Shown here piece by piece: positions 1 through 7,200 of a stretch of DNA of 11,911 nucleotides. Numbering within the stretch: position 1 is the first letter of the stretch; every line of letters starts with the position of its first letter. The stretch is taken from contig DAOWHG010000008.1 of the NCBI GenBank assembly GCA_030641535.1, positions 1 to 11,911 of the forward strand, read 5' to 3'. The notes beneath the pieces were generated by a model. That model worked only from the letters and a program-made list of their open reading frames with translations, was not told where the DNA came from and did no database searches. Both the position numbers and the translations under genes were made by a program. Origin of the DNA: Mycoplasmatota bacterium (lineage in GTDB: Bacteria; Bacillota_I; Bacilli_A; Izemoplasmatales; Izemoplasmataceae).

Positions 1-778
1 CTGCTAGCTGTTTAATCAATGGCATAAATAAATCTGTTTCAAAGTTAGTTTCTTTATCTTGAAGAAGACAAACCAATCTTTCAAACCCAAGTCCAGTATC
101 AATATTTTTACTTGGTAACTCAGGGTATTCTTCTCTTGATAATTCAGGTTTACTATTATATTGAGAAAATACGATATTCCAAAATTCAACATATCTGTCG
201 TTTTCAATATCGTCTTTAATAACACTAATATCTATATCTCCGTATTCAATTCCTCTATCATAAAAAATTTCAGTACATGGTCCACAAGGACCACTTCCAA
301 TTTCCCAGAAATTGTAATCAGATTTAATTATATGACTTTCTTCAACTCCTTCTTTAAGCCAAGCAGTCTTAGTTTCTTCATCTGTTGGGTAAATTGTCAT
401 ATATAGTTTATCCTTATCAAATCCAAAATATTTTTTACTTGTTATAAGCTCAAAAGCCCAAGGAATTATTTCATCTCTAAAATAATCTCCAATTGAGAAA
501 TTTCCTAACATTTCAAAAAATGTATGATGTCTAGCTGTTTTACCAACATTATCAATATCATTAGTTCTTATACATTTTTGAGCATTTACAATTCTTGGAT
601 TTTTCGGAATCACTGTTCCATCAAAATATTTCTTCAAAGGTGCGACTCCAGCGTTAATCCATAACAATGTTTTATCATTATTAGGAATTAAACTAGCACT
701 TTCTTCGACATTATGTCCTCTTTCTTTAAAGAACCTTAACCAAATATCTCTAATCTCATTTCCACTTAATTCTTTCAT
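1..778 (-). CDS. alaS: Alanyl-tRNA synthetase, N-terminal part (cut by window edge)
   Basis: Class II alanyl-tRNA synthetase, which charges tRNA-Ala with alanine in the cytoplasm. The reading frame is open from the ATG at 776-778 down to base 1, about 259 codons, and the rest lies outside the window. The protein starts MKELSGNEIRDIWLRFF. It carries the family hallmarks WINAGVAPLKKYF, QKCIRTNDIDNVG, ARHHTFFEMLGNFSIGDYF and GPCGPCTEIF, all from the catalytic aminoacylation domain. A full AlaRS is about 870 residues, so the editing and C-Ala domains are missing only because of the window edge. AAAGGAG at 787-793 lies 8 bases before the ATG. The gene has a 228-base leader with an alanine T-box, so expression should rise when tRNA-Ala is uncharged. 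No internal stop was seen in the stretches translated. Confidence 0.97.
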   Translation of the reverse strand, partial: MKELSGNEIRDIWLRFFKERGHNVEESASLIPNNDKTLLWINAGVAPLKKYFDGTVIPKNPRIVNAQKCIRTNDIDNVGKTARHHTFFEMLGNFSIGDYFRDEIIPWAFELITSKKYFGFDKDKLYMTIYPTDEETKTAWLKEGVEESHIIKSDYNFWEIGSGPCGPCTEIFYDRGIEYGDIDISVIKDDIENDRYVEFWNIVFSQYNSKPELSREEYPELPSKNIDTGLGFERLVCLLQDKETNFETDLFMPLIKQLA

Positions 779-1006
779 CAAAATCACTCCTTTAATAAAA
801 AAACGACCTTAAAATCAATAAGGACGAATATATTCCGTGGTACCACCTTAGTTCTAGATATACTAGCACTCAAAACCCTTAACGCAGGAATACGTATGTT
901 TTTAACATCTCTCAAAAGTAGCTTCAATATAACAACATACCAGTTTACACCAATCACTAGCTCTCTATAATGATTACTATACCTACTATTCTCTATCAAT
1001 GATTTC
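779..1006 (-). promoter_or_regulatory. T-box riboswitch (alanine) in the alaS leader
   Basis: T-box leaders bind a specific uncharged tRNA and then favour an antiterminator over a terminator. The signature AGGTGGTACCACGG lies on the minus strand at 835-848. Stem I has the standard distal elements, including AGAGAGCT followed by GATTGGTGTAAAC, which form the platform that contacts the tRNA elbow. The candidate specifier is GCT (Ala) at 920-922 in the context GAA-GCT-ACT, which matches the downstream gene. A small hairpin (ATGTT/AACAT) and the conserved stretch GAGTGCTAG follow. The intrinsic terminator at 797-826 closes the leader. Motifs and specifier were read by eye; no covariance model was run. 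Confidence 0.95.
797..826 (-). terminator. Regulated terminator of the alaS T-box
   Basis: On the minus strand, CGTCCTTA pairs with TAAGGTCG with one T-T mismatch, and seven T follow at 797-803. The 5' arm (TCCTT) can instead pair with the AAGG of the T-box motif to form the antiterminator, which is the expected switch. Confidence 0.85.
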
Positions 1007-1012
1007 AAATTT

Positions 1013-1041
1013 ATTATACTTTACAACGATTAAAATAGCAA
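1013..1041 (-). promoter_or_regulatory. Promoter of alaS
   Basis: TTGCTA (1036-1041), a 17-base spacer, then TATAAT (1013-1018) on the minus strand. This fits a housekeeping sigma factor and puts the transcript start near 1006, just before T-box Stem I. Confidence 0.8.
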
Positions 1042-1084
1042 CCTTAATGACTAAAAACTGATTATATCTGATATTTAATATATT

Positions 1085-1113
1085 AAAAAAGTTTGTCGAT
1101 GACAAACTTTTTG
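1085..1113 (-). terminator. Terminator of the lipoprotein gene (symmetric, may act both ways)
   Basis: A perfect 12-bp inverted repeat (AAAAAGTTTGTC and its complement, arms 1086-1097 and 1101-1112) has a 3-base loop and is flanked by A and T runs. On the minus strand it lies just after the lipoprotein stop at 1125 and about 45 bases before the alaS -35 box, so it insulates alaS from read-through. Confidence 0.9.
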
Positions 1114-1124
1114 TTTTTTAGAAA

Positions 1125-1649
1125 TTAACTGTTTCCTGCACTTGTGTTATATGTATAAAACAATTCATCAGCAATCCCGTAAAATGATAGTTTTATATCA
1201 ATGTTTGATTGCTCTAAGTCTATTACTTTGTCAAGTTCATAGATTTCTATATCAGATAACTCAATTTGATTAACAATGTAAGTAATTGAATAATTAACTA
1301 AATAACTTTTCAAAGATAATTCTTTCCAGATATTACTTTCTATAAATGTGTCAATGTAGCTTTCCCCAAAGCTTAAAACAACTTTATATTCAGTAAACAC
1401 GCTAAGTAAAGTTTGATCTGTTAATACTGTTTCAAATACTGTTTCATTATCAAGAAAAATATTTGCTACAAAAATATATGAATCATTACTCTTTGACACC
1501 GTAACTGAATCTACATTTATTTCAGATATATCAATATTTACAAGCTGTCTGTTAAAAGTTGTTAGATTACTATTGAATGTGTTACCGCTGCTACTACATC
1601 CGGTTAATAATAGCGTAACCACCAATAAAAATATGTATTTTTTTTTCAT
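1125..1649 (-). CDS. Small putative lipoprotein, function unknown
   Basis: Predicted 174-residue membrane-anchored lipoprotein that I cannot assign to a family. The N-terminus MKKKYIFLLVVTLLLTGC is a lipoprotein signal peptide: a lysine-rich start, a hydrophobic core at residues 5-15, and the lipobox L-T-G-C with Cys18 as the lipidation and cleavage site. A Ser/Asn-rich linker (SSSGNTFNSN) follows. The rest, about residues 30-174, is polar, acidic and rich in I, V, S and N, suggesting a beta-rich extracytoplasmic domain, with no catalytic motif seen. I prefer the ATG at 1647-1649; a GTG at 1658 would add MER, but the ribosome-binding stretch AAAGGGGAA (1660-1668) sits almost against that GTG. 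The gene has its own promoter (1693-1720) and terminator (1085-1113). Confidence 0.85.
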   Translation of the reverse strand: MKKKYIFLLVVTLLLTGCSSSGNTFNSNLTTFNRQLVNIDISEINVDSVTVSKSNDSYIFVANIFLDNETVFETVLTDQTLLSVFTEYKVVLSFGESYIDTFIESNIWKELSLKSYLVNYSITYIVNQIELSDIEIYELDKVIDLEQSNIDIKLSFYGIADELFYTYNTSAGNS

Positions 1650-1692
1650 TCTTTCCACTTCCCCTTTCTATAATAAAGTCCCTTAACTTTAT

Positions 1693-1720
1693 ATTATACA
1701 TATTTAATCCTATATTACAA
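1693..1720 (-). promoter_or_regulatory. Promoter of the lipoprotein gene
   Basis: TTGTAA (1715-1720), a 16-base spacer, then TATAAT (1693-1698) on the minus strand, directly after the recD2 stop codon. A 7-bp inverted repeat, ATAAAGT/ACTTTAT at 1673-1692, straddles the expected start site and could be a protein-binding site, though it may be chance. No terminator is seen between recD2 and this gene, so some read-through from recD2 is possible. Confidence 0.7.
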
Positions 1721-4051
1721 CTATTCTACCATAAAAGAATATGGACTTATCCCTTCTTCAATTTCTTCTCCTAAATATTCGAAAGGAATATTAGGATCAT
1801 TAATCTTTATTCTAGTTGTTTTTTCTGATTTCACATTAGTTTCTTCATTAAGAATTCGATCTATAATTCTATCACTTAAAACGCTTTGTCTTGGAGCTTC
1901 AAGTCTCTCAACTCCAAACTTAAATGCATTCATATCACCAATTAAAATCAATTTCTCTTTAGCTCTTGTAACACCAGTATACAATAGTTTTCTTTTAAGC
2001 ATAATTGAGTAACTTCTGTAAAGAGGCATGATAACTACTTTGTATTCACTACCTTGTGACTTGTGAATACTCATTGCGTAAGCATGTTTTAAGTTAATCA
2101 GTTCACTTGACTTATAGGAAACTTCTATCCCCATAAAATCAACAATTAGAACATTCTCTTCAGTTAAACCAATTACTGTTCCCTGATCACCATTCATTAT
2201 ATTATCTTCAATCTGGTTAGTTAGCTGTAGTACTTTATCGCCGATTCTAAATTCTCTGTCACCATGAATTATAACTTTGCTCTTATTTTGATTAAATTCT
2301 TCTTGCAGTATTCTATTTACATTATCAATTCCAGCTGTTCCGCGATACATCGGAATCAATATTTGAATGTCCTCGTATAAACTATATCCGTTTAATTGAA
2401 GAAAATTAACAATATTGATTAATCTAGATTCAAAATTGCTTATATCTTCTGGAACAAAATATCTATCATCATAAGTTTTAAGCATATCCTCTGGTAAAAA
2501 CTCGTTATTAATTGAATATGCTAATTTAATAATATTAGAATTCATTGCCTGTCGATGAATTGTGTTAAGTTTAATATAATCAATCATGTCAGAATCGATC
2601 ATGTCTTTTAAAACCTGTCCAGGCCCTACACTAGGGAGTTGATCCTCGTCTCCTACTATTATAACTTTTGTTTCAGCAGGGATTGCCTGTAGCAATTGTG
2701 AAGCTAGAAAAACATCAATCATTGATGCTTCGTCTATTATAATTACATCAGCATAAACCAAGTTATCTTTATTGAACGTAAATTTTCCTTCATAATTATA
2801 TCCCAAAAATCGATGAATTGTTTCAGCATGCAAATTTGTCATTTCATTTATTCTTTTAGCAGCTCTTCCAGTAGGCGCTATTAATTTAATATCGAATAGA
2901 CTGTTATTATACAATATCGGTATTTGGTGATATTTAGAGTATACAAAAACTATTCCTTTAATGACTGTAGTTTTACCTGTACCTGGACCTCCAGTCAAAA
3001 TGAAGAGATTACTTTTCATAGCATTTTGAATAGCACGTTTCTGTAATTTTGTGTATTTAATATTATTGATATTTTCGAACAATTCTGTATATTCATTCAC
3101 TTTATTCTCATCTATCTCTTCATGCTCTATGAGTGTTAGTTCTTTAATTTTTTGGATTATATTTTGCTCAGCGTAATCAATTGTTCTTAATTTTACAATT
3201 TTTTCGTCAATTACGAACATTTTTTCTTTAATAAGTTCCTCTAAATAGTCTTCTAGCGTATCTTTTGATAAAATTTCACCCTTTTTATTAAGATTTACCA
3301 TTAGATACTCCATTAATTGCTCTCTATATAGGAATGTATGCCCATAATTTATTCCCATTAGATTATAGAGGTATACTATCATAGCTTTCACCCTTTTTGG
3401 ATGGTCTTCTTTGAACCCTAAACTCTTGGCAATTATGTCAGCTCTTTCAAAGCCGATTCCATCTATATCATAAATTAATTTATAAGGATCATTGGTTATT
3501 GTAGCTATTGTTTTTTCTCCGTAAAATTTGTGTATTTTGATTGCAGTTTTTGGTGTAATTCCGTATCCATAGAGTTGAATCAAAGTGTTTTCTGACGCTT
3601 TATTTTCGATTATTCCATTATATATAATTTCTTTAATCTTGTTATTTATTTTTGGTACTGAATCTAAGATATTCTTATCGTCTAATACTTTTTTGATAGT
3701 GTTCTTACCTAGGGCATTCACTACATTTATAGCCGTCTTCGTCCCGACCCCTTTAAATAAATCACTTGATAAGTACTCAATCAACCCTGGGATAGAGGTG
3801 TCACTTAACTTCTCAAAGCTATTGACCATATATTGTAGTCCATATCTGTTATGTTCTTTGAACTCTCCGAAGTATTTTATTTCTTCACCTCTCATAGGTT
3901 GTGGAAAATATCCGGTAATTGTCAGATAATCATCGTATGTAAAAAGCGTCAAATCTTCATTTGACTCAGTTACTTTTACTTTAATTATTGTATAGGAGTT
4001 TTCTTCGCTGTGAAAAATGATGGCTTTCACAATTCCTTGAACAAATTTCAT
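1721..4051 (-). CDS. recD2: RecD2-type ATP-dependent 5'-3' DNA helicase
   Basis: Superfamily 1B helicase of the RecD2 (RecD-like, RecBC-independent) group, which unwinds DNA 5'-3' and is linked to repair and replication-fork maintenance. At 776 residues it matches the family's usual length. In order: an N-terminal OB-like region (about 1-85); helix-hairpin-helix DNA-binding segments (near 87-125, and GIGFERADIIAKSLG near 200); Walker A GGPGTGKT at 354-361; Walker B IIIDEAS with D440 and E441; GDEDQLPSVGPGQVLKDM (motif III); HRQ (motif IV region); SIHKSQGSEY near 660 (motif V region); and YTGVTRAKEKLILIG (motif VI). All core motifs look intact. The ATG at 4051 has only a weak GGTGAT upstream, and the leader is very short. 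Transcription starts from its own extended -10 promoter, downstream of the pepP terminator. Confidence 0.95.
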   Translation of the reverse strand: MKFVQGIVKAIIFHSEENSYTIIKVKVTESNEDLTLFTYDDYLTITGYFPQPMRGEEIKYFGEFKEHNRYGLQYMVNSFEKLSDTSIPGLIEYLSSDLFKGVGTKTAINVVNALGKNTIKKVLDDKNILDSVPKINNKIKEIIYNGIIENKASENTLIQLYGYGITPKTAIKIHKFYGEKTIATITNDPYKLIYDIDGIGFERADIIAKSLGFKEDHPKRVKAMIVYLYNLMGINYGHTFLYREQLMEYLMVNLNKKGEILSKDTLEDYLEELIKEKMFVIDEKIVKLRTIDYAEQNIIQKIKELTLIEHEEIDENKVNEYTELFENINNIKYTKLQKRAIQNAMKSNLFILTGGPGTGKTTVIKGIVFVYSKYHQIPILYNNSLFDIKLIAPTGRAAKRINEMTNLHAETIHRFLGYNYEGKFTFNKDNLVYADVIIIDEASMIDVFLASQLLQAIPAETKVIIVGDEDQLPSVGPGQVLKDMIDSDMIDYIKLNTIHRQAMNSNIIKLAYSINNEFLPEDMLKTYDDRYFVPEDISNFESRLINIVNFLQLNGYSLYEDIQILIPMYRGTAGIDNVNRILQEEFNQNKSKVIIHGDREFRIGDKVLQLTNQIEDNIMNGDQGTVIGLTEENVLIVDFMGIEVSYKSSELINLKHAYAMSIHKSQGSEYKVVIMPLYRSYSIMLKRKLLYTGVTRAKEKLILIGDMNAFKFGVERLEAPRQSVLSDRIIDRILNEETNVKSEKTTRIKINDPNIPFEYLGEEIEEGISPYSFMVE

Positions 4052-4066
4052 ATAATCACCGTTTTT

Positions 4067-4075
4067 ATTATAACA
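4067..4075 (-). promoter_or_regulatory. Extended -10 promoter of recD2
   Basis: TGTTATAAT on the minus strand is an exact TGn-TATAAT extended -10 element; no good -35 box lies at standard spacing. The expected start near 4060 gives a leader of only about 9 bases, with GGTGAT as a poor ribosome-binding site. Confidence 0.65.
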
Positions 4076-4108
4076 TATTATTAATAAATAATAATTGAAA
4101 AAATTAAG

Positions 4109-4140
4109 AAAAAAGAGTACTAAGTTTTACTTAAATACTC
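4109..4140 (-). terminator. Terminator overlapping the end of the aminopeptidase gene
   Basis: On the minus strand an 11-bp stem with one bulge and an AAA loop (4115-4140) is followed by TTTTTT at 4109-4114. The hairpin is made from the last codons of the gene and its TAG stop (4120-4122), so coding and termination share the same bases. Confidence 0.85.
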
Positions 4141-5382
4141 TTCAATATCCTTTACTTCTTTAATTATATTTTTACTTAAATTTTTAGAGCCTTTTTTCGT
4201 TACTAAGATATCGTCTTCTACTCTAATTCCAATACCTTCTTCAGATATATACAATCCTGGCTCAATTGTAAGAACCATTCCTTCTTGTAATTCTATATCG
4301 TGATGACCAACGTCATGTACATCTAATCCTAGAAAATGCCCGATTGAATGGTAATAGTATTTTATGATTTCATCTTCATCTTGAATTAGACCTATTTTCA
4401 TACACTCTTTTGCTAGCATACCTTTAGCGTAGTTATTAAGTTCTTTCCAAGTAATTCCAGGTTTTATAAATTCTATTGCTTCTTTATTCACTTTTAAAAC
4501 TATTTCATATAATATTTTCTGTCTTTCAGAGAATTTTCCATTTATAGGATAAGTTCTTGAGATATCAGATCCATAATTGCCATATAAAGCCCCTAAATCA
4601 AACAGAATTAAGTTTCCGTCTTCCAAAGCGCAATTGTTTTCTTCATAATGAAGCACAGTAGCATTTTTTCCAGAAGCCGCTATTGTATCAAATGAATTAC
4701 CATCACTTCCTTCAAGTCTAATTTCATGAAGAAAATCTGCTTCTAGTTGAAATTCATTTTTACGAGACTTAAGATTCCCCATAATTTTGTTTAATCCTAC
4801 TTCTGTAATATCAATTGCTTTTTTAAGCATTTCTATTTCGAGTTCAGACTTAAACATTCTTAGATATGAAATATGTTCGTTCGCGTTTTTAACATTTAAT
4901 TCTTTATAAGACTTAAGGACAAACTCAAATTGATTATGCGAAATTGGCTCTTCAGTTGGTTTTATGCGGTATAAATCCATATACAAATTCACAGGATGAG
5001 TTACTCCTAAACCTCTACCGTAAGTCATCATACTTCTAAAAAACTGTTCGAATTTACTTAAATAGTGTATTTTAGAATTCTCGATACCTGATATTTCACT
5101 AGCTGCTTCTTTTGTAATACTTTCACCAACCCACTGTCTCATATATTCAGTAGTTTCTTCTATAAATAGATAAGCAACTGTTTTTTTATCGTCCTTTAAA
5201 ATCATAAGTTTTACATTAGGCTCATTAAGTCCTGTTAAATAGTAAAAATTGCGATTAGGAATATACTGGTGAAACTGATCAGTTGTTTTATGTGCTGGCT
5301 TCCCTGAATCCAAAATGACAACACTTTTATTTTCTATTCTGTCTATTAGATTATTACGGTTTTTCACATACGTGTTTTCCAT
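4120..5382 (-). CDS. Xaa-Pro aminopeptidase (M24B family)
   Basis: Cytoplasmic metallo-aminopeptidase of the M24B family, which removes an N-terminal residue preceding proline (aminopeptidase P, PepP-like). Preferred length is 420 residues. The N-terminal half (creatinase-like, about 1-165) contains FHQYIPNRNFYYLTGL and is followed by the catalytic pita-bread domain. The five metal ligands are present: D262 (ILFDLGA), D273 (SDISRTYP), H349 (HFLGLDVHD), E374 (TIEPGLYI) and E389 (RVEDDILV). I chose the ATG at 5380-5382 because AGGAGG at 5391-5396 lies 8 bases upstream; the GTG at 5391, three codons earlier, overlaps that site. It has its own strong promoter and a terminator built into its 3' end. 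The family is clear; the exact substrate preference (dipeptidase versus aminopeptidase) is not. Confidence 0.93.
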   Translation of the reverse strand: MENTYVKNRNNLIDRIENKSVVILDSGKPAHKTTDQFHQYIPNRNFYYLTGLNEPNVKLMILKDDKKTVAYLFIEETTEYMRQWVGESITKEAASEISGIENSKIHYLSKFEQFFRSMMTYGRGLGVTHPVNLYMDLYRIKPTEEPISHNQFEFVLKSYKELNVKNANEHISYLRMFKSELEIEMLKKAIDITEVGLNKIMGNLKSRKNEFQLEADFLHEIRLEGSDGNSFDTIAASGKNATVLHYEENNCALEDGNLILFDLGALYGNYGSDISRTYPINGKFSERQKILYEIVLKVNKEAIEFIKPGITWKELNNYAKGMLAKECMKIGLIQDEDEIIKYYYHSIGHFLGLDVHDVGHHDIELQEGMVLTIEPGLYISEEGIGIRVEDDILVTKKGSKNLSKNIIKEVKDIEEYLSKT

Positions 5383-5402
5383 GTGCGTCACCTCCTAAAA
5401 AA

Positions 5403-5430
5403 ATTATAACAAATAATTACTGTATTTCAA
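5403..5430 (-). promoter_or_regulatory. Promoter of the Xaa-Pro aminopeptidase gene
   Basis: TTGAAA (5425-5430), a 16-base spacer, then TATAAT (5403-5408) with an added TGn (TGTTATAAT). Both hexamers are near consensus. The -35 box is 5 bases from the gapA terminator stem, so the two transcription units are tightly packed. Confidence 0.85.
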
Positions 5431-5432
5431 AT

Positions 5433-5466
5433 AAAAAACAGTGATTTCGGAAAGAAATCACTGTTT
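5433..5466 (-). terminator. Terminator of gapA
   Basis: A perfect 13-bp stem, AAACAGTGATTTC (5454-5466) with its complement (5436-5448), has a 5-base loop and runs into a T tract on the minus strand. It lies 10 bases after the gapA stop. Confidence 0.95.
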
Positions 5467-5476
5467 AGTAATATAT

Positions 5477-6493
5477 TTAGTCTTTTAGACCTTTTGCAAG
5501 GAACGCAATAGTTCTAATCATTTGTGCAGTATAACTCATTTCATTGTCATACCAAGTTAATACTTTAACCATTTGTTTTCCGTCTACTGTCATAACTTTC
5601 GTCATGTTAGCATCAAACAAAGTACCGTATTCAATTCCAATTGTATCACTTGAAACGATTGGGTCTTCAGTGTAACCAAGAGATTCATTAGCGCGAGCTT
5701 TCATAGCTGCGTTAATTTGTTCTACAGTTACTTCTTTTTTCAGTTCAACAACTAAATCAACACATGATCCAGTTACTGTAGGAACACGTAATGCAATTCC
5801 ATCTAATTTTCCTTTTAAGTTTGGTAATACTTTACCAACTGCGACTGCTGCACCTGTACTTGTAGGTACAATATTTGCTGCAGCTGCTCTACCACGTCTT
5901 GCATAGATTCCTTTTGCATGAGGAGCATCTAGTGTGTTTTGGTCATTTGTATAAGCATGAACTGTTGTCATAAACCCTTTAACAATACCAAATTCTTCAT
6001 CTAATACTTGAGCAACAGGAGCTAAACAGTTAGTAGTACAAGAAGCACCACTTACTACAGTTTCTGTTCCATCTAAAATATTATGGTTAACGTTGTAAAC
6101 AATAGTTTTTACGTTTCCTTTTGCAGGAGCACTTACTACAACTTTTTTAGCTCCAGCTTTAATATGTTTTCCTGCTCCCTCTTCTGAAGTGAAGAAACCT
6201 GTACATTCAAGAACAACTTCAACACCAAGTTCTTTCCAAGGTAATAATTCAGGATCTCTTTGAGCATAAACCTTTGTTTTTTTACCTTCTACTACGATAA
6301 AATCTCCATCTACAGTAATACTATCATGTTTGTATCTACCTTGTGCAGTATCATATTTTAATAGATATGCTAATGTTTCAGCATCTGTTAAATCGTTTAA
6401 TGCAACGATTTCATAATCCGGATTGTCATTCATTAATCTAAACGCTAAGCGTCCGATGCGACCGAACCCATTAATTGCAACTTTTATAGCCAT
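5477..6493 (-). CDS. gapA: Glyceraldehyde-3-phosphate dehydrogenase, type I
   Basis: Glycolytic enzyme that oxidises and phosphorylates glyceraldehyde 3-phosphate to 1,3-bisphosphoglycerate using NAD+ in the cytoplasm. It has 338 residues, the usual length. The N-terminal Rossmann fold starts MAIKVAINGFGRIGRLAFR. The acidic residue in VALNDLTD favours NAD over NADP, which points to the catabolic GapA rather than GapB form. The catalytic cysteine is C152 in SGASCTTNCLAP, and the partner histidine is H179 in TVHAYTNDQ. The C-terminal WYDNEMSYTAQM is typical. AGGAGG (about 6503-6508) lies 9 bases before the ATG. The gene is monocistronic: its own promoter at 6531-6559 and a strong terminator at 5433-5466. 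A possible CcpA-like site lies at 6575-6588. Confidence 0.98.
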   Translation of the reverse strand: MAIKVAINGFGRIGRLAFRLMNDNPDYEIVALNDLTDAETLAYLLKYDTAQGRYKHDSITVDGDFIVVEGKKTKVYAQRDPELLPWKELGVEVVLECTGFFTSEEGAGKHIKAGAKKVVVSAPAKGNVKTIVYNVNHNILDGTETVVSGASCTTNCLAPVAQVLDEEFGIVKGFMTTVHAYTNDQNTLDAPHAKGIYARRGRAAAANIVPTSTGAAVAVGKVLPNLKGKLDGIALRVPTVTGSCVDLVVELKKEVTVEQINAAMKARANESLGYTEDPIVSSDTIGIEYGTLFDANMTKVMTVDGKQMVKVLTWYDNEMSYTAQMIRTIAFLAKGLKD

Positions 6494-6530
6494 TTTTTAA
6501 TTCCTCCTAATATTTTTTTAGTTCATACTT

Positions 6531-6559
6531 ATTATAATGTTTTTAATTAAAAATTACAA
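6531..6559 (-). promoter_or_regulatory. Promoter of gapA
   Basis: TTGTAA (6554-6559), a 17-base spacer, then TATAAT (6531-6536) on the minus strand. A near-palindromic cre-like element (6575-6588) lies about 15 bases upstream of the -35 box. Confidence 0.8.
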
Positions 6560-6574
6560 CTAACTTGATGCCTG

Positions 6575-6588
6575 TAAAAACGTTTTCT
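6575..6588. promoter_or_regulatory. Possible cre-like (CcpA) operator near gapA
   Basis: TAAAAACGTTTTCT differs at two positions from the catabolite-responsive consensus TGNAARCGNWWWCA and is centred on the palindrome AAAACGTTTT. It lies upstream of the gapA promoter, a position seen for CcpA sites at glycolytic genes. The match is imperfect and the background AT-rich, so this is only a candidate. Confidence 0.3.
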
Positions 6589-6600
6589 TTTCAGTAAAAT

Positions 6601-6632
6601 AAAAAAAGTTAACTAAGATAAGTTAACTTTTT
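6601..6632 (-). terminator. Terminator overlapping the spx stop codon
   Basis: A perfect 12-bp stem (arms 6603-6614 and 6621-6632, core AGTTAACT) with a 6-base loop is followed on the minus strand by a T-rich run. Its first arm uses two bases of the TAA stop at 6631-6633. Confidence 0.9.
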
Positions 6633-7104
6633 AGCTAGTATGCGCTTGTTTTTTTTCTTTATCACGAAGTTCTTTAAAATAAATATCAAGAGCGTTCATA
6701 TAATCGCAGTCTTGACCTTTATCACATGTAGTACACATAATGATTTCTCGTAGTCTCTTAGGTATAAATGTTCTTATTTCATCATCATTATACCCCACTT
6801 GCATTTTTTTATCTTCGACTATAATTGGTCTTCTAAGTACACTTGGGTTTTCAATGATAAAGTTTGTTAACTCACTCATTGTCATATCTTCAATATTTAA
6901 GCTTCTTTCTTGAAATATTTTAGAACGGGTAGAAATTATGTCTTCAAATCCTGCTTCAGTGTTTTTCAACATTAATAGAATATCGTCTCTTGTTAATCTA
7001 ATATTAAATATATTTTTTTCACGGTATTCAATACGATGATCATCAAACCATTTTTTTGCTTTTCTACATGAAGAACAGCTTGGAGTAGTGTAAATTTGAA
7101 TCAT
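6631..7104 (-). CDS. spx: Spx-family transcriptional regulator with a cysteine-rich C-terminal extension
   Basis: ArsC-fold protein of the Spx family, which binds the RNA polymerase alpha C-terminal domain and redirects transcription under thiol or oxidative stress. With the ATG at 7102-7104 the protein has 157 residues, and the landmarks fall exactly where expected: redox CXXC at C10-C13 (PSCSSCRKAKKWF), G52 in TEAGFEDIIS (alpha contact), STRSKIFQ, and R92 in RRPIIVEDKKMQVGYNDDEIRTF. A GTG at 7113 is less likely because AAGAAGG (7113-7119) lies 8 bases before the ATG. Bacillus subtilis Spx has 131 residues; this protein adds about 26, with three further cysteines (C124, C127, C133 in CTTCDKGQDC) and a charged helical tail ending AHTS. 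The family call is secure; the role of the tail is unknown. Confidence 0.92.
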   Translation of the reverse strand: MIQIYTTPSCSSCRKAKKWFDDHRIEYREKNIFNIRLTRDDILLMLKNTEAGFEDIISTRSKIFQERSLNIEDMTMSELTNFIIENPSVLRRPIIVEDKKMQVGYNDDEIRTFIPKRLREIIMCTTCDKGQDCDYMNALDIYFKELRDKEKKQAHTS

Positions 7105-7121
7105 CTGTATCACCTTCTTTT

Positions 7122-7136
7122 TTATAATTTTTATAA
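7122..7136. promoter_or_regulatory. Possible PerR/Fur-type box in the spx leader
   Basis: TTATAATTTTTATAA has the 7-1-7 inverted-repeat layout and matches the PerR consensus TTATAATNATTATAA at 13 of the 14 defined positions. It lies between the predicted spx start (about 7150) and the spx ribosome-binding site, where a repressor could block transcription. B. subtilis spx is known to be under PerR control. In such AT-rich DNA chance matches are likely. Confidence 0.3.
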
Positions 7137-7156
7137 TATACAGTTGGTATCACTCT

Positions 7157-7184
7157 ATTATAACATAGAAAATTGAACTTTCAA
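7157..7184 (-). promoter_or_regulatory. Promoter of spx
   Basis: TTGAAA (7179-7184), a 16-base spacer, then TATAAT (7157-7162) preceded by TG (TGTTATAAT), on the minus strand. Both boxes are near consensus. The expected start near 7150 gives a leader of about 46 bases. Confidence 0.8.
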
Positions 7185-7200
7185 GATTTTTTAACATTTG

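Noticed and set aside
16..406. Two short open frames on both strands
   Set aside because: They lie inside alaS, whose minus-strand frame is open to the window edge and gives clear AlaRS motifs.
784..1008. 74-codon open frame on the minus strand
   Set aside because: It coincides with the alanine T-box leader, whose motif, specifier and terminator account for the sequence; it has no ribosome-binding site and its protein has no family features.
3585..3929. Plus-strand frame of 114 codons with hydrophobic stretches
   Set aside because: It is antisense to the conserved N-terminal region of recD2, with no ribosome-binding site; hydrophobic runs are common opposite Lys/Glu-rich coding sequence.
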